Shown here: positions 44,526 to 57,578 of the stretch, in pieces | Layout: each line of letters opens with the position of its first letter | Position numbering within the stretch: the stretch's first letter is position 1 | Assembly (NCBI GenBank): GCA_028386065.3 | Contig: JAKUCV010001000.1 | Location: 55,809-119,808, forward strand | Length of the DNA: 64,000 bases | Reading direction: 5' to 3' | Origin: Turnera subulata | Lineage: Eukaryota > Streptophyta > Magnoliopsida > Malpighiales > Passifloraceae | The notes under the pieces: model-generated | The model's input: only the letters and a program-made list of their open reading frames with translations | The model's database searches: none | Told to the model about the DNA's origin: nothing | Translations under genes and position numbers: made by a program

Positions 44526-45760
44526 CCCAAGTGTGACAATCTGGTAAAAATTGTCACTGGTTTTTGTGATTGCCTGTGTGTTGTGTGATGGTGGTTGCAA
44601 TTGTGGGGATTTAGACGGCAATTTTAATGATTTTCAGTCTGGTATATTTGGGCACTGCCAAAGGGATTAGGTTCCATCATACTGCTAATAGGACAGCATT
44701 CCTTTTGCATTGGGTGATTATGGATATTATTTTGTTGGCCACTATTTCCTAATTTCTACCAATCCATAGCTGATAAGAGAAAATTCACCAAGGCAACTGT
44801 TACAAGATACACAACCATATATCAACCATATATTGGCCTTACTAATTGTCTTTTTTTTAAGTACAGTGCATTTATTTTATAATTCTGTTTTTGTCTCACC
44901 AACGTGCACTTTGTTCTTGTTCAATTTTGTAGCTTCTCAGCGAGCTTTGTGTTCTATGGAGGTGTGGCAGCAATAGGATATACCATGTATGGTGAGGCCA
45001 CACTCTCTTAAATTACCGTGAATATGCCCTCGAATTCTATTGTTTCGAAGATTGCAGTCTGAGCTACAGTAAGTGTGACAGTCTGGTATAAATTGTTACT
45101 AGTTGTTGTGATTGCCTGTATGGTTGTATGATGGTGGTTGCAGCTGCTGGGGATTTTGACGGCAATTTTAATGGTTTTCAGTCTGGTATAAATGGGGAAA
45201 AAACCGAAGGGATTGGGTTCCATCATACTGCTCCACTTGTTGCATTGGGTGTTTATGGATATTGTTTTGCTGGCCACTATTTCCTAATTTCTACCAATCT
45301 ATAGCCGATAAGAGAAAATTCACCAAGGCAACAGTTACAAGATACACAACCATATATCAACCATATATTTGCCTTACTAATTGGCCTTTTTTAAGTATAG
45401 TGCATTTATATTATAATTCTGTCTTTGTCTCACCAACGTGCACTTTGTTCTTGTTCAATTTTGTAGCTTTGTGTTCTATGAAGGTGTGGCACCAATAGGA
45501 TATACCATGTATGGTGAGGCCACACTCTCTCAAATTACCTTGAATATGCCCTCGAATTCTATTGTTTCGAAGAATGCTGTCTGAGCTACGATAAGTGTGA
45601 CAGTCTGGTATATCTGGGCACAACCAAAGGGATTGGGTTCCATCATACCGCTCCACTTGTTGCATTGGGTGTTTATGGATATTGTTTTGCTGGCCACACT
45701 GTATTTCCTAATTTCTACCAATCCATAAGAGAAAATTCACAAGGCAACTGTTACAAATGG
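44526..45760 (+). pseudogene. AVT-type amino-acid transporter exons, broken tandem copies
   Basis: About two and a half tandem copies of a 520-550-base unit (starts near 44526, 45078 and 45600, each with TCTGGTA). The pieces read [20 protein letters not shown], then [17 protein letters not shown], and [19 protein letters not shown], matching vacuolar AVT1/AVT6-type amino-acid transporters (AAAP family). Copies 1 and 2 lack ACTG after GGCCAC and so lose the frame (44748, 45278); copy 3 retains it. Copy 1 has a stop after GEATLS. Exon order and missing helices show these are relics, not a gene. Confidence 0.7.
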
Positions 45761-47730
45761 ATCCTTGAATTTGGAATGCTATTCGTCAAGCTTAACAAGG
45801 AAAAGATGGGCGTCAAGTCTCACATAGGATCCTAATTGCTGCCCAACTTTGCATTTGCTTTTAGACACCACCGGAGAAGTCCATTGTTTCATTGCTGAAG
45901 GAAAACAAAGGTAACTAATTACATGCTCGGAGACAGTACCATACGCAAGTTATATGGGATTGGGATATACTACTTATTTACAATACTATTCATCAACTTC
46001 AGGAATGACCAACTGTCCACCCACCTAAATTTGGGAGCAAATCCCAGTCTGTCATTTGATTGTCTAATTAACCCCTAAGTAGTCAAAATCTTTCGTGGAT
46101 ACTTCCAGCATCTGCTGAAGAAAGACGAGGAATGATCCGTGAATTTCCTGCTGGAGGAAATCTGAACCAGGTCAACCTGTAGCATCCAATATAACAGTCA
46201 CTACATTAATGAAATAATTACAAAAGGCAAAACAGATGAATCCAAAGCCACAAATCTAGCACCATGCCCACAACTTATTCAGGTTTTATCTCTTTTGCTT
46301 GGGTCATTTCTTTTCTTTTCTCTCTCTTTTCTAGTTTGTAATTTTGGAGGTGCCAGGAAGAGTGCAAGTGTTTTGAAGAAAAAAAAAAAGGTTTCAGAAA
46401 TTGTGATAATAGCACAAACTCAAATCCCTAAGAAAGATTTGGTGGTCTCAGGACAAAACCTAACAGTCGAGAAACTTCCAAGTGCAAAAAGTTACAATCT
46501 GGATTTTAGCTTGTTTCTTGACATAACATAACAGTCAAGAAACATGCTGCTGTGTTCCAGAAGTGAAGAGTATAGAATAAAATTTGAAGAATCCTTTTTT
46601 GCACTAAACTTCAACATTTAGAAGAATTTGAAATTGAAAGCAGTAATGGCGCATAAAGAATAATTGATAGGGAATAGGAAAAGATCTATGAAAAGTCACC
46701 TTATACTCTAAAACCACTGGAAGAAGCCCAAAAACCAAGCCAAAGTCAAACCACTGTCCACATTTGTCTTCAGCTTTGCTCATTGCAGCCTTCTGTATAA
46801 CATGTTCATGAAGAACTAAAATCCTGGAGATAGGTAAAAAGCTGTCAGCTTTTACATCTCGGGTAAGAAAGAGGCAGCGGTAATAGAAATACAAAAATTA
46901 TTTGCCACTGCAGCAGCAACGTAATCATCAGAATTTAGCGGAATTAATGAGACATTTAAATTTGATAAGGACTAAGAAAATATAACAAAAATCTTAGGAC
47001 ACCCTAAGATGCTTGGATTTAAGCAACTAGTAATGTCCAAATCCTCTATTGTTGCAAGGAGAAACCATGCATCTCTATCTGATAGATAGATACATGTCGT
47101 CATACACTGGAAGAAAAGAATCGGTGACTCCAGGAATTATTTCCCCCGTGCAAAAATTCGTAGCAGCAACAACAGTTAATCCAAAAACAGAATTTTCTGT
47201 TTAGTGATTAGCTGTGAATTGACCTTAAAGAGCTTCTGCAAGCATTGCAACAGTTTTTTATTGTTAAAAGGAGACACAATGTCCATGTCATAGACACAGA
47301 CATACATCATCAAACACTAGAGTCATTGTACCAGTGACTATAGGAATCAAGAACAGTAATGCAACAATGTAACAGGGATATTGTTTGTTTCTTCCATAAG
47401 TTGAAAATTCCAAATTCTAAAACACATCAACCATGGGCCTTTTCTCCCGGCCACCATAATCTCTCTCCCCCTTCTCTTTCTGCCCTTAGCTCTTGCCGAA
47501 ATCTCATCATGAATATCTCTTAAACACTATGCCCATCCTTACATAAAATGTTCTTTCTTTAGATGATCAGTCAAACCCTAAACCCTAAAAGGGAAAGATG
47601 AGATTGTTTGTGGGTTACAATCATAACAGCAGGGACGTATGTACAGAAGAACCATCACTTATCAGAAATGCAATCCCACCCCCTCCACTCTCCCCACCAA
47701 AAAAAAAAAAAAAGAAGGAAGACAAAGTAC
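45761..47730. other. Spacer, possible 3' part of the next gene
   Basis: On the minus strand an exon-like piece at 46702-46831 reads ILVLHEHVIQKAAMSKAEDK followed by GQWFDFGLVFGLLPVVLEYK between splice-like sites (CTCCAG and AAG|GTGACT). It does not join the 47731 donor in frame, so I do not attach it to that gene. Otherwise no feature recognised. Confidence 0.3.
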
Positions 47731-48290
47731 CTGGAAAGGGTGGGACATTGGGGTTTGGCTTGGTAGGGCCCTTCTTCTTCCTCATCCTGCGACGGCGAAA
47801 GAGCTTCTTCCGGCGAAGCCTCTCGCCCTTTCCCAACTTCAATCTCATCCTGTGTTGAAGCTTCAGCTGCAGCTGCGGTTCCAAACCCAAATATTCGAGC
47901 TGCTCCAGCAACGCATCCTCTTCGTCTTCCTCCTCCTCCTCCTCCTCCTCATCATCCAATGAAAGCCACAAGGGCCCATCTTCACCAAACAAGAGAGACG
48001 CCGCCCTAACCCTCACTGTATCCGTAACCGGAGAGCAGCAGCGTAGCCCGTCCACAGATTTCGGGGGTTTCAAGAACTGAAACTGCAACCTTCTTTTGCC
48101 TAGTACAATACCCAGGAAAAAAAAAAAAGGAAACGATTAGTGACCATAAAGCAGCATTAGCTAGGATCATTAGAAAAAGTTAACAAATTGGGAAAGTACA
48201 AGGGGAAGCAGAGATAGATCTGTTCAACGAAATAGAAGCGAAACATGAACACGCGGATGTAACCGGAGCACTGCGGAGAAGGAAACCCAT
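47731..48290 (-). CDS. PSRP5-like basic, probably organellar protein (3' end unresolved)
   Basis: Predicted exon 1 at 48200-48290 (MGFLLRSAPVTSACSCFASI, Ser/Arg-rich, transit-peptide-like) and exon 2 at 47731-48099; the phase 1 join keeps frame. Exon 2 has an acidic run of Glu/Asp (GAG/GAA repeat near 47930-47960), then LEPQLQLKLQHRMRLKLG, ERLRRKKLFRRRRMRKKKG and PTKPNPNVPPFP. The basic end aligns with PSRP5 (LQERMEQKLRMKLARKIRLR...) at many L, R and K positions, and the intron falls at the same phase after the transit peptide. A donor CCAG|GTACTTT follows 47731; reading through instead would add a poly-Phe tail and stop at 47621, which looks like intron. A last exon further left is expected. 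Role in an organelle ribosome is inferred only. Confidence 0.6.
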
Positions 48291-49901
48291 GTGTTTAGCT
48301 TCTTCTTCTGCGCAGATTAACTGCTAGGGAATGAAAAATTAGATTTTGTCACTCTTAGAGGGAGAAGAAAGTAAAAGGAGGACGAGACAAACTGGAATTG
48401 TGTGACTTCTTTTTCTGATTTTATTTTTATTTTTATTTTTATTTTTGGTAAATTTTGATATTATAGTTAAGTGTTGGCACCGGTGTAAAATTGTTTCCCG
48501 CCAAAAAAAAAAAATAGAGCCAATAGCTAAGTGACACATTTGCAAGTGTAACTGTTCCTTTTGGGCTTTTTTTTTTTTTTTTCTTCCTTTCTCGAACTGG
48601 ACTGGAAGGCAAAGATCTCTGCGTTTGATTCGTAGATTAAAGATTTGGTTGCACGGGAATCTAGTTCATGTTTGGTTTTTACTTTTTTACATGTATTGAA
48701 AATGAAAAATAAAAAAGCCGAAGCATTTTAGTTGTCATCACAACAAAAATTACTAATTATAAAAATCATAATTTTATGGTTGACTCAGGGATATCTCTTA
48801 AAAAATGTCATTTTTATATATAAAACAGAATATGAACATAGAACTTTAATTAAGAAACACTAGACTCCTTTCGCCAATCATCATTGATATCATTTATGTT
48901 GGTTTTCTTTCCTTTCATCTACCTATTTCTCACCTACAAAGAGTAACTATTTAGATTATTACTCTACATATTTACAACTGCTAAATTTACACTTTGTTTA
49001 AGCATAATAATAATGGTAAACATTGTGGTGGCAATTGATCCAAGCTTCCACGTGCATAACAACTGGATGCTCATCACATAAAACAAAAAAAGAAAAAATA
49101 AAGAGCAAGTTACAGCCACCTTCTCATCATTTTTGCAGCCCACTTCTCCCCAGTCAACAAGATTGCAAAGCACTTGTCTATAGTCATATTATTAACTTTT
49201 TCAAGAACTACAAACAAAAATGTAATGGACAAATTCTATCTTCCTTGTGGCGAGCTTTTCAAACAACAAGAAAAATAGGAAAGGACAAAAGCAAAAGCTG
49301 GCCAAACCCCGATGTAAGAGAACAGCTGGAAGGTTTGTGATGTAAGAAATAAAATTACAAAGCATCAGCAATGCATCAGGAGCCTCTAATAGAGTGGATG
49401 AAGTTGGCATTCGTAAATTCTTTACTATCAATGAGCTTGTTGAAGAAGGAGATGAGATGCCAAGGACCTTTCCCCAGGTTTGAAATCCATGAAATAATCT
49501 GAGAACCAGCAGCGGAATATATTGGACAGAGGAATCTCCATAAGATGGTTGGCTTGAACAAAATGGTTGAAGCTAAACCCGGAAAGTAAACTGAAGATCA
49601 TTTAGATGAAGACAAATTAATTGATTTAAAATAATAAGCAGCATACAGCACTATGGATTGTTTACAGACATCAGGCAATCAATCATAGAAAAGTATAAGT
49701 TACACACAAACATATTCGTCATTGCAATGTATCTGTTAAAAAGAAAAAATGCATTCTACCATTTTTTTTTTTTTGACAAATTCCTACTCATATCGGACAT
49801 CAAGTTTCAATTGTGTTCCCCCTTGCCAAACTTGAACAAAAAGAATTTAACCTCGTCACGATCAAAAGATCATTTTTTGGAAATGAAAGCACGTACCTGA
49901 A
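48291..49901. other. Spacer and ALADIN 3' flank
   Basis: Upstream of the PSRP5-like gene (right of 48290) lie a TTTTTA microsatellite (48419-48450) and poly-A/poly-T tracts. From about 49560 to 49901 the sequence is probably the 3' UTR of ALADIN. A 61-codon minus frame at 49376-49561 has no recognisable match. Confidence 0.4.
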
Positions 49902-52900
49902 CTATGGTCTATGAAATAGCAGGGGATAGGTACAGCAAAATCCGCTGCTCCAGCACTGCATACAAGGAAGCACTCAACACATTTTTTCTAAAATGCCAAT
50001 CATCACACATCAAATAGATAAATCTTCAAGCATCCAGATGATTACAAACAACGGAACGATAATTTAGGACACCTCCTGAGCTTGTGGCTTGATTTTATTC
50101 AAACTCCTACTGGGTTGTAGCAGAATTTAGTGATGTTTAATATGTTTATACTATAGATTTACCAAATTATAAAAAATATGTCTAAACCTTACTTCAGTGA
50201 CAAAATTTAATTTATCTTTTGTGTAAGTTAAGACTAAGTGCTACTTTGATTAGAAAAGGATATACCTCGACCAAAAACATCGCTGGACCTATAACCTAGT
50301 TTAGAGAAGTTACTGCAAAAACAGTAGTTTTGACATAATTGGCACTATTGAGATTCTTAAAGTTATCCAACTATCGTTAACTCAGAGGTTAATGTTCACC
50401 TAGACACATAACGAAAACCCAATTAAATATAGTGTTGTCATTTCTCTATCTATATCTGTGATTCATATGTACTTGGTTTTTAGATTACTACAGTAAGATG
50501 CACATAAGATAGAACCATAGAAATGAGAGGCATTGAAACTTCAAGAAAGTTAAGACATACCACAGAAAGCAAAGGTCCCTGTTTGAACTTGTCATGGAAC
50601 GCAAATGCAACAGGCTTTGGATTGTCTCCAGGGCCTCGAACAAAACCACTGGCTCATACCATGGCAATTCAAAAATTACAAATTGAACAAAACATCTAAT
50701 AAAGCAGAACAATACATGCAGATGGAATCCCAAAAACAAGGTACAAAGAGACCCCATAACTTAAAAATTGCAGCAGCTGACAATATACAATGGCAATAAA
50801 AAATAGCAACTCACATTAGTGATGCAGAAATCAAGGGAGTCTTTCTAACATCATATATTGCAATGAGACCCTTGTACATATCATTCCCTCCTTTGTACGA
50901 CACTGCCAATCTTTCCCCAGAAGCATCCCAGGCTATCTTCTCTATTCCGTGGCTGCATGATAAAAATGCGAGATTCATCTTTCTATAGGGCCATTTAAGC
51001 CAAGGAGAGTACAATTCAGGTGTAGAGATAACACAAATGGACAATGTCAGAGTCATTTCCCAAATAAGAATTTTTCCAAAAGAACTAAAGAGATTTATAC
51101 TGAACTACTGAAACCACAATGGCAATCCAGTTTTTCCCAGCAAAATCTCCTCCATTATATACCAGAACCCTGTTATCTAGGCAAGCCATTCCATGTGGCA
51201 ATACAGAGAACAAAAATTAACAATACCTACAACCAAATGCAAAAAACAAAAAGGACACATTTGTCAACAACAAATTAAAAAATAATTTAACAATTACCGA
51301 CTCTTGTCATATACCCACTAGTGGTATACAAGAGCACAAGTTACAGAGGAATTTTACATAAAAGTTTAAAGCTTGAAAGGCATGCACATTATTTTCGACC
51401 AGAAAACCTTAGCTCAATAGATAAGTGAAAGGCAGGGCACCACCAAAAAAAAAGAATCACATTATGCCAAGAAATATCCAACCAATAGACAGAACATTAT
51501 CCTTCTGGCTTTCAAAACTTTTCCATAACCATGCAAATAATTTGTTCCAAGAGTTCAGAATCATCCCTTCCATCGTTATTCATGAAACATTGAGACGATC
51601 TCAAAGAATGCTTTACGCTTCCAATAAACAAAAACATACCACAAGTTCATACGAAAATATGCATATCTCAATTTCAAGCAGGAAAAAAAAAATACTGATT
51701 GACAACATCTTAATGATGTGTTTCCTATTACAGAATTTATGGATTCAATTCCTAGCAAATGAGTTATATCGCATATTGTTTTGCACCACTTTAGTGCCCT
51801 TAACAAAGAATTTTTCTTATAACAAAGAAACAAAATACAGTATTCCTTCAAAAGCTTTCTGCATGCCCTTCAGCATTATCAAAAGAACAGCTGACTCATA
51901 CAAAAACAGAAGAGATAGATCATTCCACAGAATATAAAAGCAGCTTTATCTTTACCTGCCCGCCAAGGATGCTATCTCCGGCAAATCAACTGGTAATAGG
52001 TGTGCATCTGCAAGGAATCAGCAAATTTTGAAATCATAGTCTCTCCAAGGTACACCAAATTGGAAAATGTTCAAATATACCAATTTTAAGAATATAATGT
52101 TAAAATATAATCCTTCAGCTCTTGTTGCATACAAACACTCCACACCTAAATAATGAAATTTAAAAAACAAATTGAAGTTAAAATGGCTTACCTAAAGAAG
52201 GAGGCTTAGATGCAAAGTGAACAGAGCCTAATGTTGAAGATCCAGAGAAAGCAATCAGAATCTTATGGCCATCAGCATCCCATGTTGCTCCCTAGAAGAC
52301 ACTAATGATATCAGAAACTAGTAAAAGTTCGGCTACATGATGATAGCATCCAAAGTGTTGCAGTACTCCAATAGTAAATTTCAAGACAAGCCACATTCAT
52401 CAATTATCATCTTTGACCTAAACTCAAGCATATATTTAGAATCACAGTCATTGCAAGTTAAATTACACTTCTAAATGTGCATTTCATTATTATAGCTACA
52501 GTGTCAAAAAGAAACTGAGAGCAGAATATCATTGACAATCTAAAGCTTCCATTTCCCCTTCTCTTAGCTTCTCCCTCTTAAGACACTAAACGTGGACATC
52601 TAGAGAAATTGAGCAGGATATGTTCAGTCTAAAATTTGAAGAGAGTTGCATTTGCATTGGCCATTTCACCTTAAACATTCACAATAATCAGGTTAACCAA
52701 AAGCCAGAACTGGAAGCAAAGGATTTATATTCATAAAGTAACACTATTTTGTATTTACCGAGACAAACCCGCTGGTTGAAGACCATGGCTCAGAAGTCCA
52801 AGTGTTTGTCTCCCAAAGATAAAAGGTTCCGTCACTGTAAGAGCACAAAATGATTATCCAACATCTCCCAAGTTAGACCAAGTTTTCACCAGATGCAGTC

Positions 52901-55706
52901 AAAATATATCAAGTTGAGTTAGGATCATACAATTTAGCAGCAAAAAAGTAATCCCCTGTAGGTGACCATTTAAGCAACGATATGCTCCCCATTCCCCTCC
53001 GAATCGGTGTCCGAAGTCCTAGCACAAAAAGAAAAAAATCAAATCAGGATATTGAGATTGGCAACATGCAAGTAACAGACCATTGAGCTTGTAGCACAGT
53101 GATATCCTTGAAAGCCTGAGAAAGCCAAGAGGGGATGAACTCTTAGGTTCGTGTTTCACCTTAAATATCTCCATTATATCCAAAAAAAATTACAACAGAA
53201 AGCCATCGCTAGGATTTAATGTCCAACTAAGATTTAAGAGACTGATGACCTAAAAAATTTATTTACCTTTGCTTATTGCCAAAAATAATTTTAGACTGAT
53301 CAAAGTAGATGGTTGCATATGTTAACTATAAATGCGTGTAAATTCTTGAGTATACTGCCTGCTCTGGCCCTCAAATTCAAAGATTCATGAGATATCATTT
53401 ACTCAATATGATACATTGTCATCTCCATCTTTCACACATAAATATATTACATCTTGACAGCAAGCTATTACTGATTGATTAGAGCATACCAAGGCCAACC
53501 ACAGTTCGGACCTTTGTGAATGTCAAAGTAGTTGGTAAACACATAAAATTTTAACAAGAACACTTGAACAGCTTACACTCAAGCATAAATAAACAAAAAG
53601 GTGCATTTCACCAGAACTTTTTTGACGAAATTGTGGAAGTTCAAAGAAAAATCTTGACTTATAATAATCTAGATTCTAGTTAACATCAGTTGAGCACGGA
53701 ACTGGCTACAATACATAACAAACAGAAGAATCAAGTGGTACAAGAGGCACAAGAATTGGATTCTTGCTAGTTAAAGCTTGATTCATGCAAACAGACTAAC
53801 ATGCCAGTCTTAGTATTATCACCGAAAAAAGGGGCACAAGCATCGGATTCTTGCTAGTTAAAGCTTGATTTACACAAAGAAACGAACATGCAAGTCTGTG
53901 CATGATCACCAAGAGCATGTCATACATTCACAACAATGATGCAAACATGAGGTGCCCTACAACAAGAGTTGTTGGAATATAATCTTAAAACAATGTTCTC
54001 CATGCCTGAGATTTATAGTGACTGCCTGTTTAGTGATTAAACTACAACAATCATAACAGTATAAAAGTTAACGGTAACTGTACCTTGTGCAACATCCCAT
54101 ACGGTGAACGATGAGCTCTCACAAGAAGCTGATGCCAACAATGTGAAGCTAAGTCAAGGAAATTTATCCCCTACCCAGAAAAGAAAACTATGCAAATATG
54201 AAAGGTTTTCGGTCGATAGGACTGGTTAGAACACCAGTTACAAAGAAGCACGCCAAAGCTATGTGAAGATAAAAGCCTGATGATTTATCAAAAAGAAAAA
54301 GCTTGAGGATTCATTTTTTTTAAAAAAAAAGCCTGAGCATCGGGCAAGATTTGGTGGAAAGAATGACCATTCTAGGTTTTCAAACAATAGAAACTCCAAT
54401 CATGAAAACAGAGGATATCTTCCATCAGGGCTCCAAGACAGAGCACTTATCTGCTCATCATTATGACTAGGAAGAAAATCGACTAAAGTCCACCGAGTCC
54501 CAGAGCCTCTAGAAAGGGTTCCCAAGTATGAAGCAGCGCCAGGCCTCACGGATGCTGCATTCCCTGGATAAGAAGCAGCCCAAATGCAGATTCCACCCCT
54601 GGAATTAAATCAAGAGTTATGAACCTGATCATACTTAACCATCATGAAGGATCTTCCATCAGATTGCAAGGCATCAACATAAGAAAAATGCTGCAATATT
54701 GATACTTGCTTGCATGCTACTGAAAGTGACTTTCCACCATTCGGCCTCCACTCAATAACTTTAACATCTTGTTGAGATACGCTGCTCAATATGCAAGCAT
54801 CCTTGCCTTCTGGTAAAAAGTAAAACGAAAGACAGTTTTCTATCACATAATTCATAGAAGGATTTACAAGCAGAACATTATGCACATTCCTCCATCGCAA
54901 GGCAAAGATCAAGATAAATGTCATCAAAAGCAACCTCAAAGTTGTACGACTCTTGTATAGGAAATGATAAAACTGCTAACCTGAATCTTCATAATCACGA
55001 ATTGTGACCTGGTTTGAGCCAGAGATGAATGCAATAATATGTTTATGCGGATGCCAGCTCACTCCTTGAAGATCAACATCGGGTAATAGATGTACCTTAA
55101 GATGAGGATACATAGGCAAAAGCCATTATTGACTTCCAAAATTGCTTGTTAATACTCATCCAAGGGGCAAAAGAGAAGTTGTCCATCTCGAATAGAAAGA
55201 AGTGAACTAAATGAGCATCCAACAGAATTATACTTCTATAGAGATATGGTTACACTCGCATAAATTTGTTCATGTTTATGATGGTAAAAAGAGAATAAGT
55301 GCAAGAATAAATGCTTACGGAATTGGGATTGAAAAGGCCTTTGACAATGGCCTGCAGTGATTGTAAAAGACCCTTCCTCTCAACAGTTTCTTCAGTACGT
55401 CGCTCAGGCTGCTCCAAACCCTGCTCTTCACCAGTGGATGCAGATGGTTCTGGCTGGAATGGGATTGGACTGAACACAGTTCCCTAGTAGTGATAAAGAT
55501 AATCACCATCATCAAGACACAACAATCCAAATAAAAAAAGAGTAGCAGGAATTAGCTTACCAGGATTTTTCCATAGGTTTCCTTGGCCCGATCATCAGAA
55601 AGGGCATCCGCTGTAACTGCATAACAAGTACATACAAAGTCTCAAGTCAAGAGAATCACAAATCCAAAAATTGCAAGCTCTGAAGTGTCTATATATAGAT
55701 AGATAG

Positions 55707-55750
<44 letters not shown>

Positions 55751-55813
55751 GATACTTAGTTCTCGGTTGATCTCGCAAACAGTGACTGAGCCAGGCTGTG
55801 GAAATGAAGGCAT
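49902..55813 (-). CDS. AAAS/ALADIN: ALADIN, WD40 nucleoporin
   Basis: Fourteen coding exons, 442 residues: 55756-55813, 55561-55616, 55319-55483, 54981-55095, 54710-54809, 54419-54598, 54084-54142, 52931-53018, 52759-52834, 52192-52291, 51956-52007, 50815-50952, 50561-50648, 49902-49955. All junctions hold frame. It starts MPSFPQPGSVTVCEINREL and ends FCCTYPLLFHRP. WD-type blades include GVSWHPHKHIIAFISGSNQV, VIEWRPNGGKSL, ISALSWSPDGR, LLKWSPTGDYFFAAKFDGTF and IEKIAWDASGERLAVSYKGG. ALADIN is a scaffold subunit of the nuclear pore complex; the plant protein is about 447 residues. Intron 5 uses a GC donor (GCAA|GCAAGT). Intron 6 is a U12 AT-AC intron. Intron 1 carries a (GA)n repeat (55713-55749) and intron 7 an 87-base imperfect tandem duplication (53746 and 53833). 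A 3' splice-like TTTAG at 55830 points to a leader intron. Likely functional. Confidence 0.95.
54143..54418 (-). other. U12-type AT-AC intron of ALADIN
   Basis: The 5' end reads AG|ATATCCTCTG, which matches the minor-spliceosome donor ATATCCTY. A perfect branch-point TTCCTTGAC lies at 54153-54161, with the branch A about 12 bases from the exon. The intron ends in CAC. Joining AG to A gives Arg in SPDG(R)LLASAS, exactly the family reading (GRYLASAS). No GT-AG alternative keeps this frame. Confidence 0.88.
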
Positions 55814-56856
55814 ATTTCCTCACTATCGCCTAAACAATGTTAACTACAGCCAAAACAAGTATAGAAACACAGTGAATTTGCTGCAAGGGAAAAATCTGAA
55901 AGATTAATGAGGCAGCAAACCCAAGACTAGGGTCAAAAGTTCATACTACTAAATGACCAGTGGTAGAATTTAGAACCCAGGTTCTAAAAGAAAATCAATT
56001 CAACATGCTATTAGCTCGAAATTGATTTCACAATGCCCTATCCATTCTTCAGGCAGGCATAGAAAAGGCACGAAAACAGTTTTCTTTACCAATATTTTAC
56101 AATGCCCGATCCATTCCTCAAAAAAAAACCAAAAAAAAACCCAAACCACAATCGTAAGAAAATGGAGTTGGACATCTCTGATCTTCTACCTATTTTTGCG
56201 GATGAAGGAACAGATAATCGAGGTGTGCGTTCCAACAAATCTGGGCGCAATGACAGCTGCCGGTGGGTGGTGAGGAGGTCGTCGGGGCTTTGGTGGCGGG
56301 AAGAGAGAAGACCGCGGCAAGTGGCAGCTGATGACGGAGCTACTGGCGGCGGGGGTCCGTGAAGTTGGTGCCCGGGCTGTACGGTGGTTGAAGCGGCTCT
56401 TCGCGACGGCTCAAAGGGACACACCGGTGGTTCAGTGCCGGTGCTAATGCGAAAAACTTTGGGAGGTTTTTGCTAGGGTTTTAACGGTTTTGGGTTTCAG
56501 TTATGTGGTGATTTAAAATTTTGGCTAAATTACATCTTTACACATTTAAGTTGGGATTTTTTTTTTTTTGTTTACCAATTTATTCATTTAACTTTAGAAA
56601 ATGTAGCCCAACTAGTGGCACACCTCCCTTTTGGGTTTTCGAGGGATTATTGGTTCTAAAAAAAATTGAAAAATGTATCAATTATGTATTTCATAATGTT
56701 ATTAATTATTTTAACTCTTGTCATTTATTTTTTTAAAATTTACCCATCTTCACAAAAAAAAATCCTACAATATCAAACCCATAGAATTTAAGAAATGACA
56801 TAAGAAAATAAGAAGAAGAGTGGGAAAATGATTTACAAAAGTAGATAAATAGAGCA
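55814..56856. other. ALADIN leader and promoter region
   Basis: On the minus strand: leader (with the likely intron acceptor at 55830), then GC-rich sequence at 56170-56430, a plausible first non-coding exon or promoter. A minus open frame of 112 codons there has no family likeness. Right of 56470 the sequence is AT-rich. Confidence 0.4.
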
Positions 56857-57578
56857 CAATCAACAATATATAACACACATGCATTCAGAGAGTCTCAGGC
56901 AGATGAAGTGAGGTCGACGAAACCACGACAGGGAGCCATAAAAATCAATGTGGATGGTGCTTTCAAAGCTGCAACCCCATCGGTTAAGGGCACACCGATC
57001 CCATTTTCGGCAATCAACAATATATAACACACATGCATTCAGAGAGTCTCAGGCAGATGAAGTGAGGTCGACGAAACCACGACAGGGAGCCATAAAAATC
57101 AATGTGGATGGTGCTTTCAAAGCTGCAACCCCATCGGTTAAGGGCACACCGATCCCATTTTCGGTACGGTACCGACCGATGCTCACCCTTAAGAGACCAT
57201 GAAGGAATTATACTTGATGGGTGGCCATCAAGACATACAGTTCAAGCGCTCTGCAAACAAAGGCGGTTAACCTAGCCACTGCTAGGAATTACTGAGAGGT
57301 AATTTTCGAAACCGGACTCATATCTACTTGGGGGGGATTCCGTTGGAGTTACGGACTATTGTTGAGGCAATTACACTTAAAACTCAACTTTTCAGTGCTT
57401 GTGATGTTGATTACATTCCTAGAACAGCAAATCAGACAGCAGATTGGGTAGCCAAAGCATCCATAAATAGGCAATTTCTGGTGGATTGGGCTACAGCGCC
57501 ACCAAGGGCGCTGGGTGTGTTATTGTGTAATGATTTTATTATGAGTTAAATGAAATCTATGTTTTCTTGGCAAAAAAG
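56857..57578 (+). mobile_element. LINE 3' fragment with duplicated RNase H start
   Basis: A 154-base unit (start CAATCAACAATATATAAC) occurs twice, at 56857-57010 and 57011-57164. Each copy contains AIKINVDGAFKAATPS, the first strand of the LINE RNase H domain. After a gap, 57328-57549 gives ELRTIVEAITLKTQ, FSACDVDYIPRTANQTADWV, the C-terminal end of RVT_3. The catalytic middle is lost. It ends with a short A run at 57572-57577. Confidence 0.65.

Noticed and set aside
46604..46894. Exon-like minus frame ending in LLPVVLEYK before a donor
   Set aside because: Splice-like ends exist but the phase does not fit the PSRP5-like gene at 47731, and no family was recognised.
49376..49561. 61-codon minus frame downstream of ALADIN
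   Set aside because: ALADIN already ends with a family-typical C-terminus at 49902; no similarity recognised.
56086..56424. 112-codon minus frame upstream of ALADIN
   Set aside because: GC-rich leader or promoter composition; low-complexity Phe tail; no domain.
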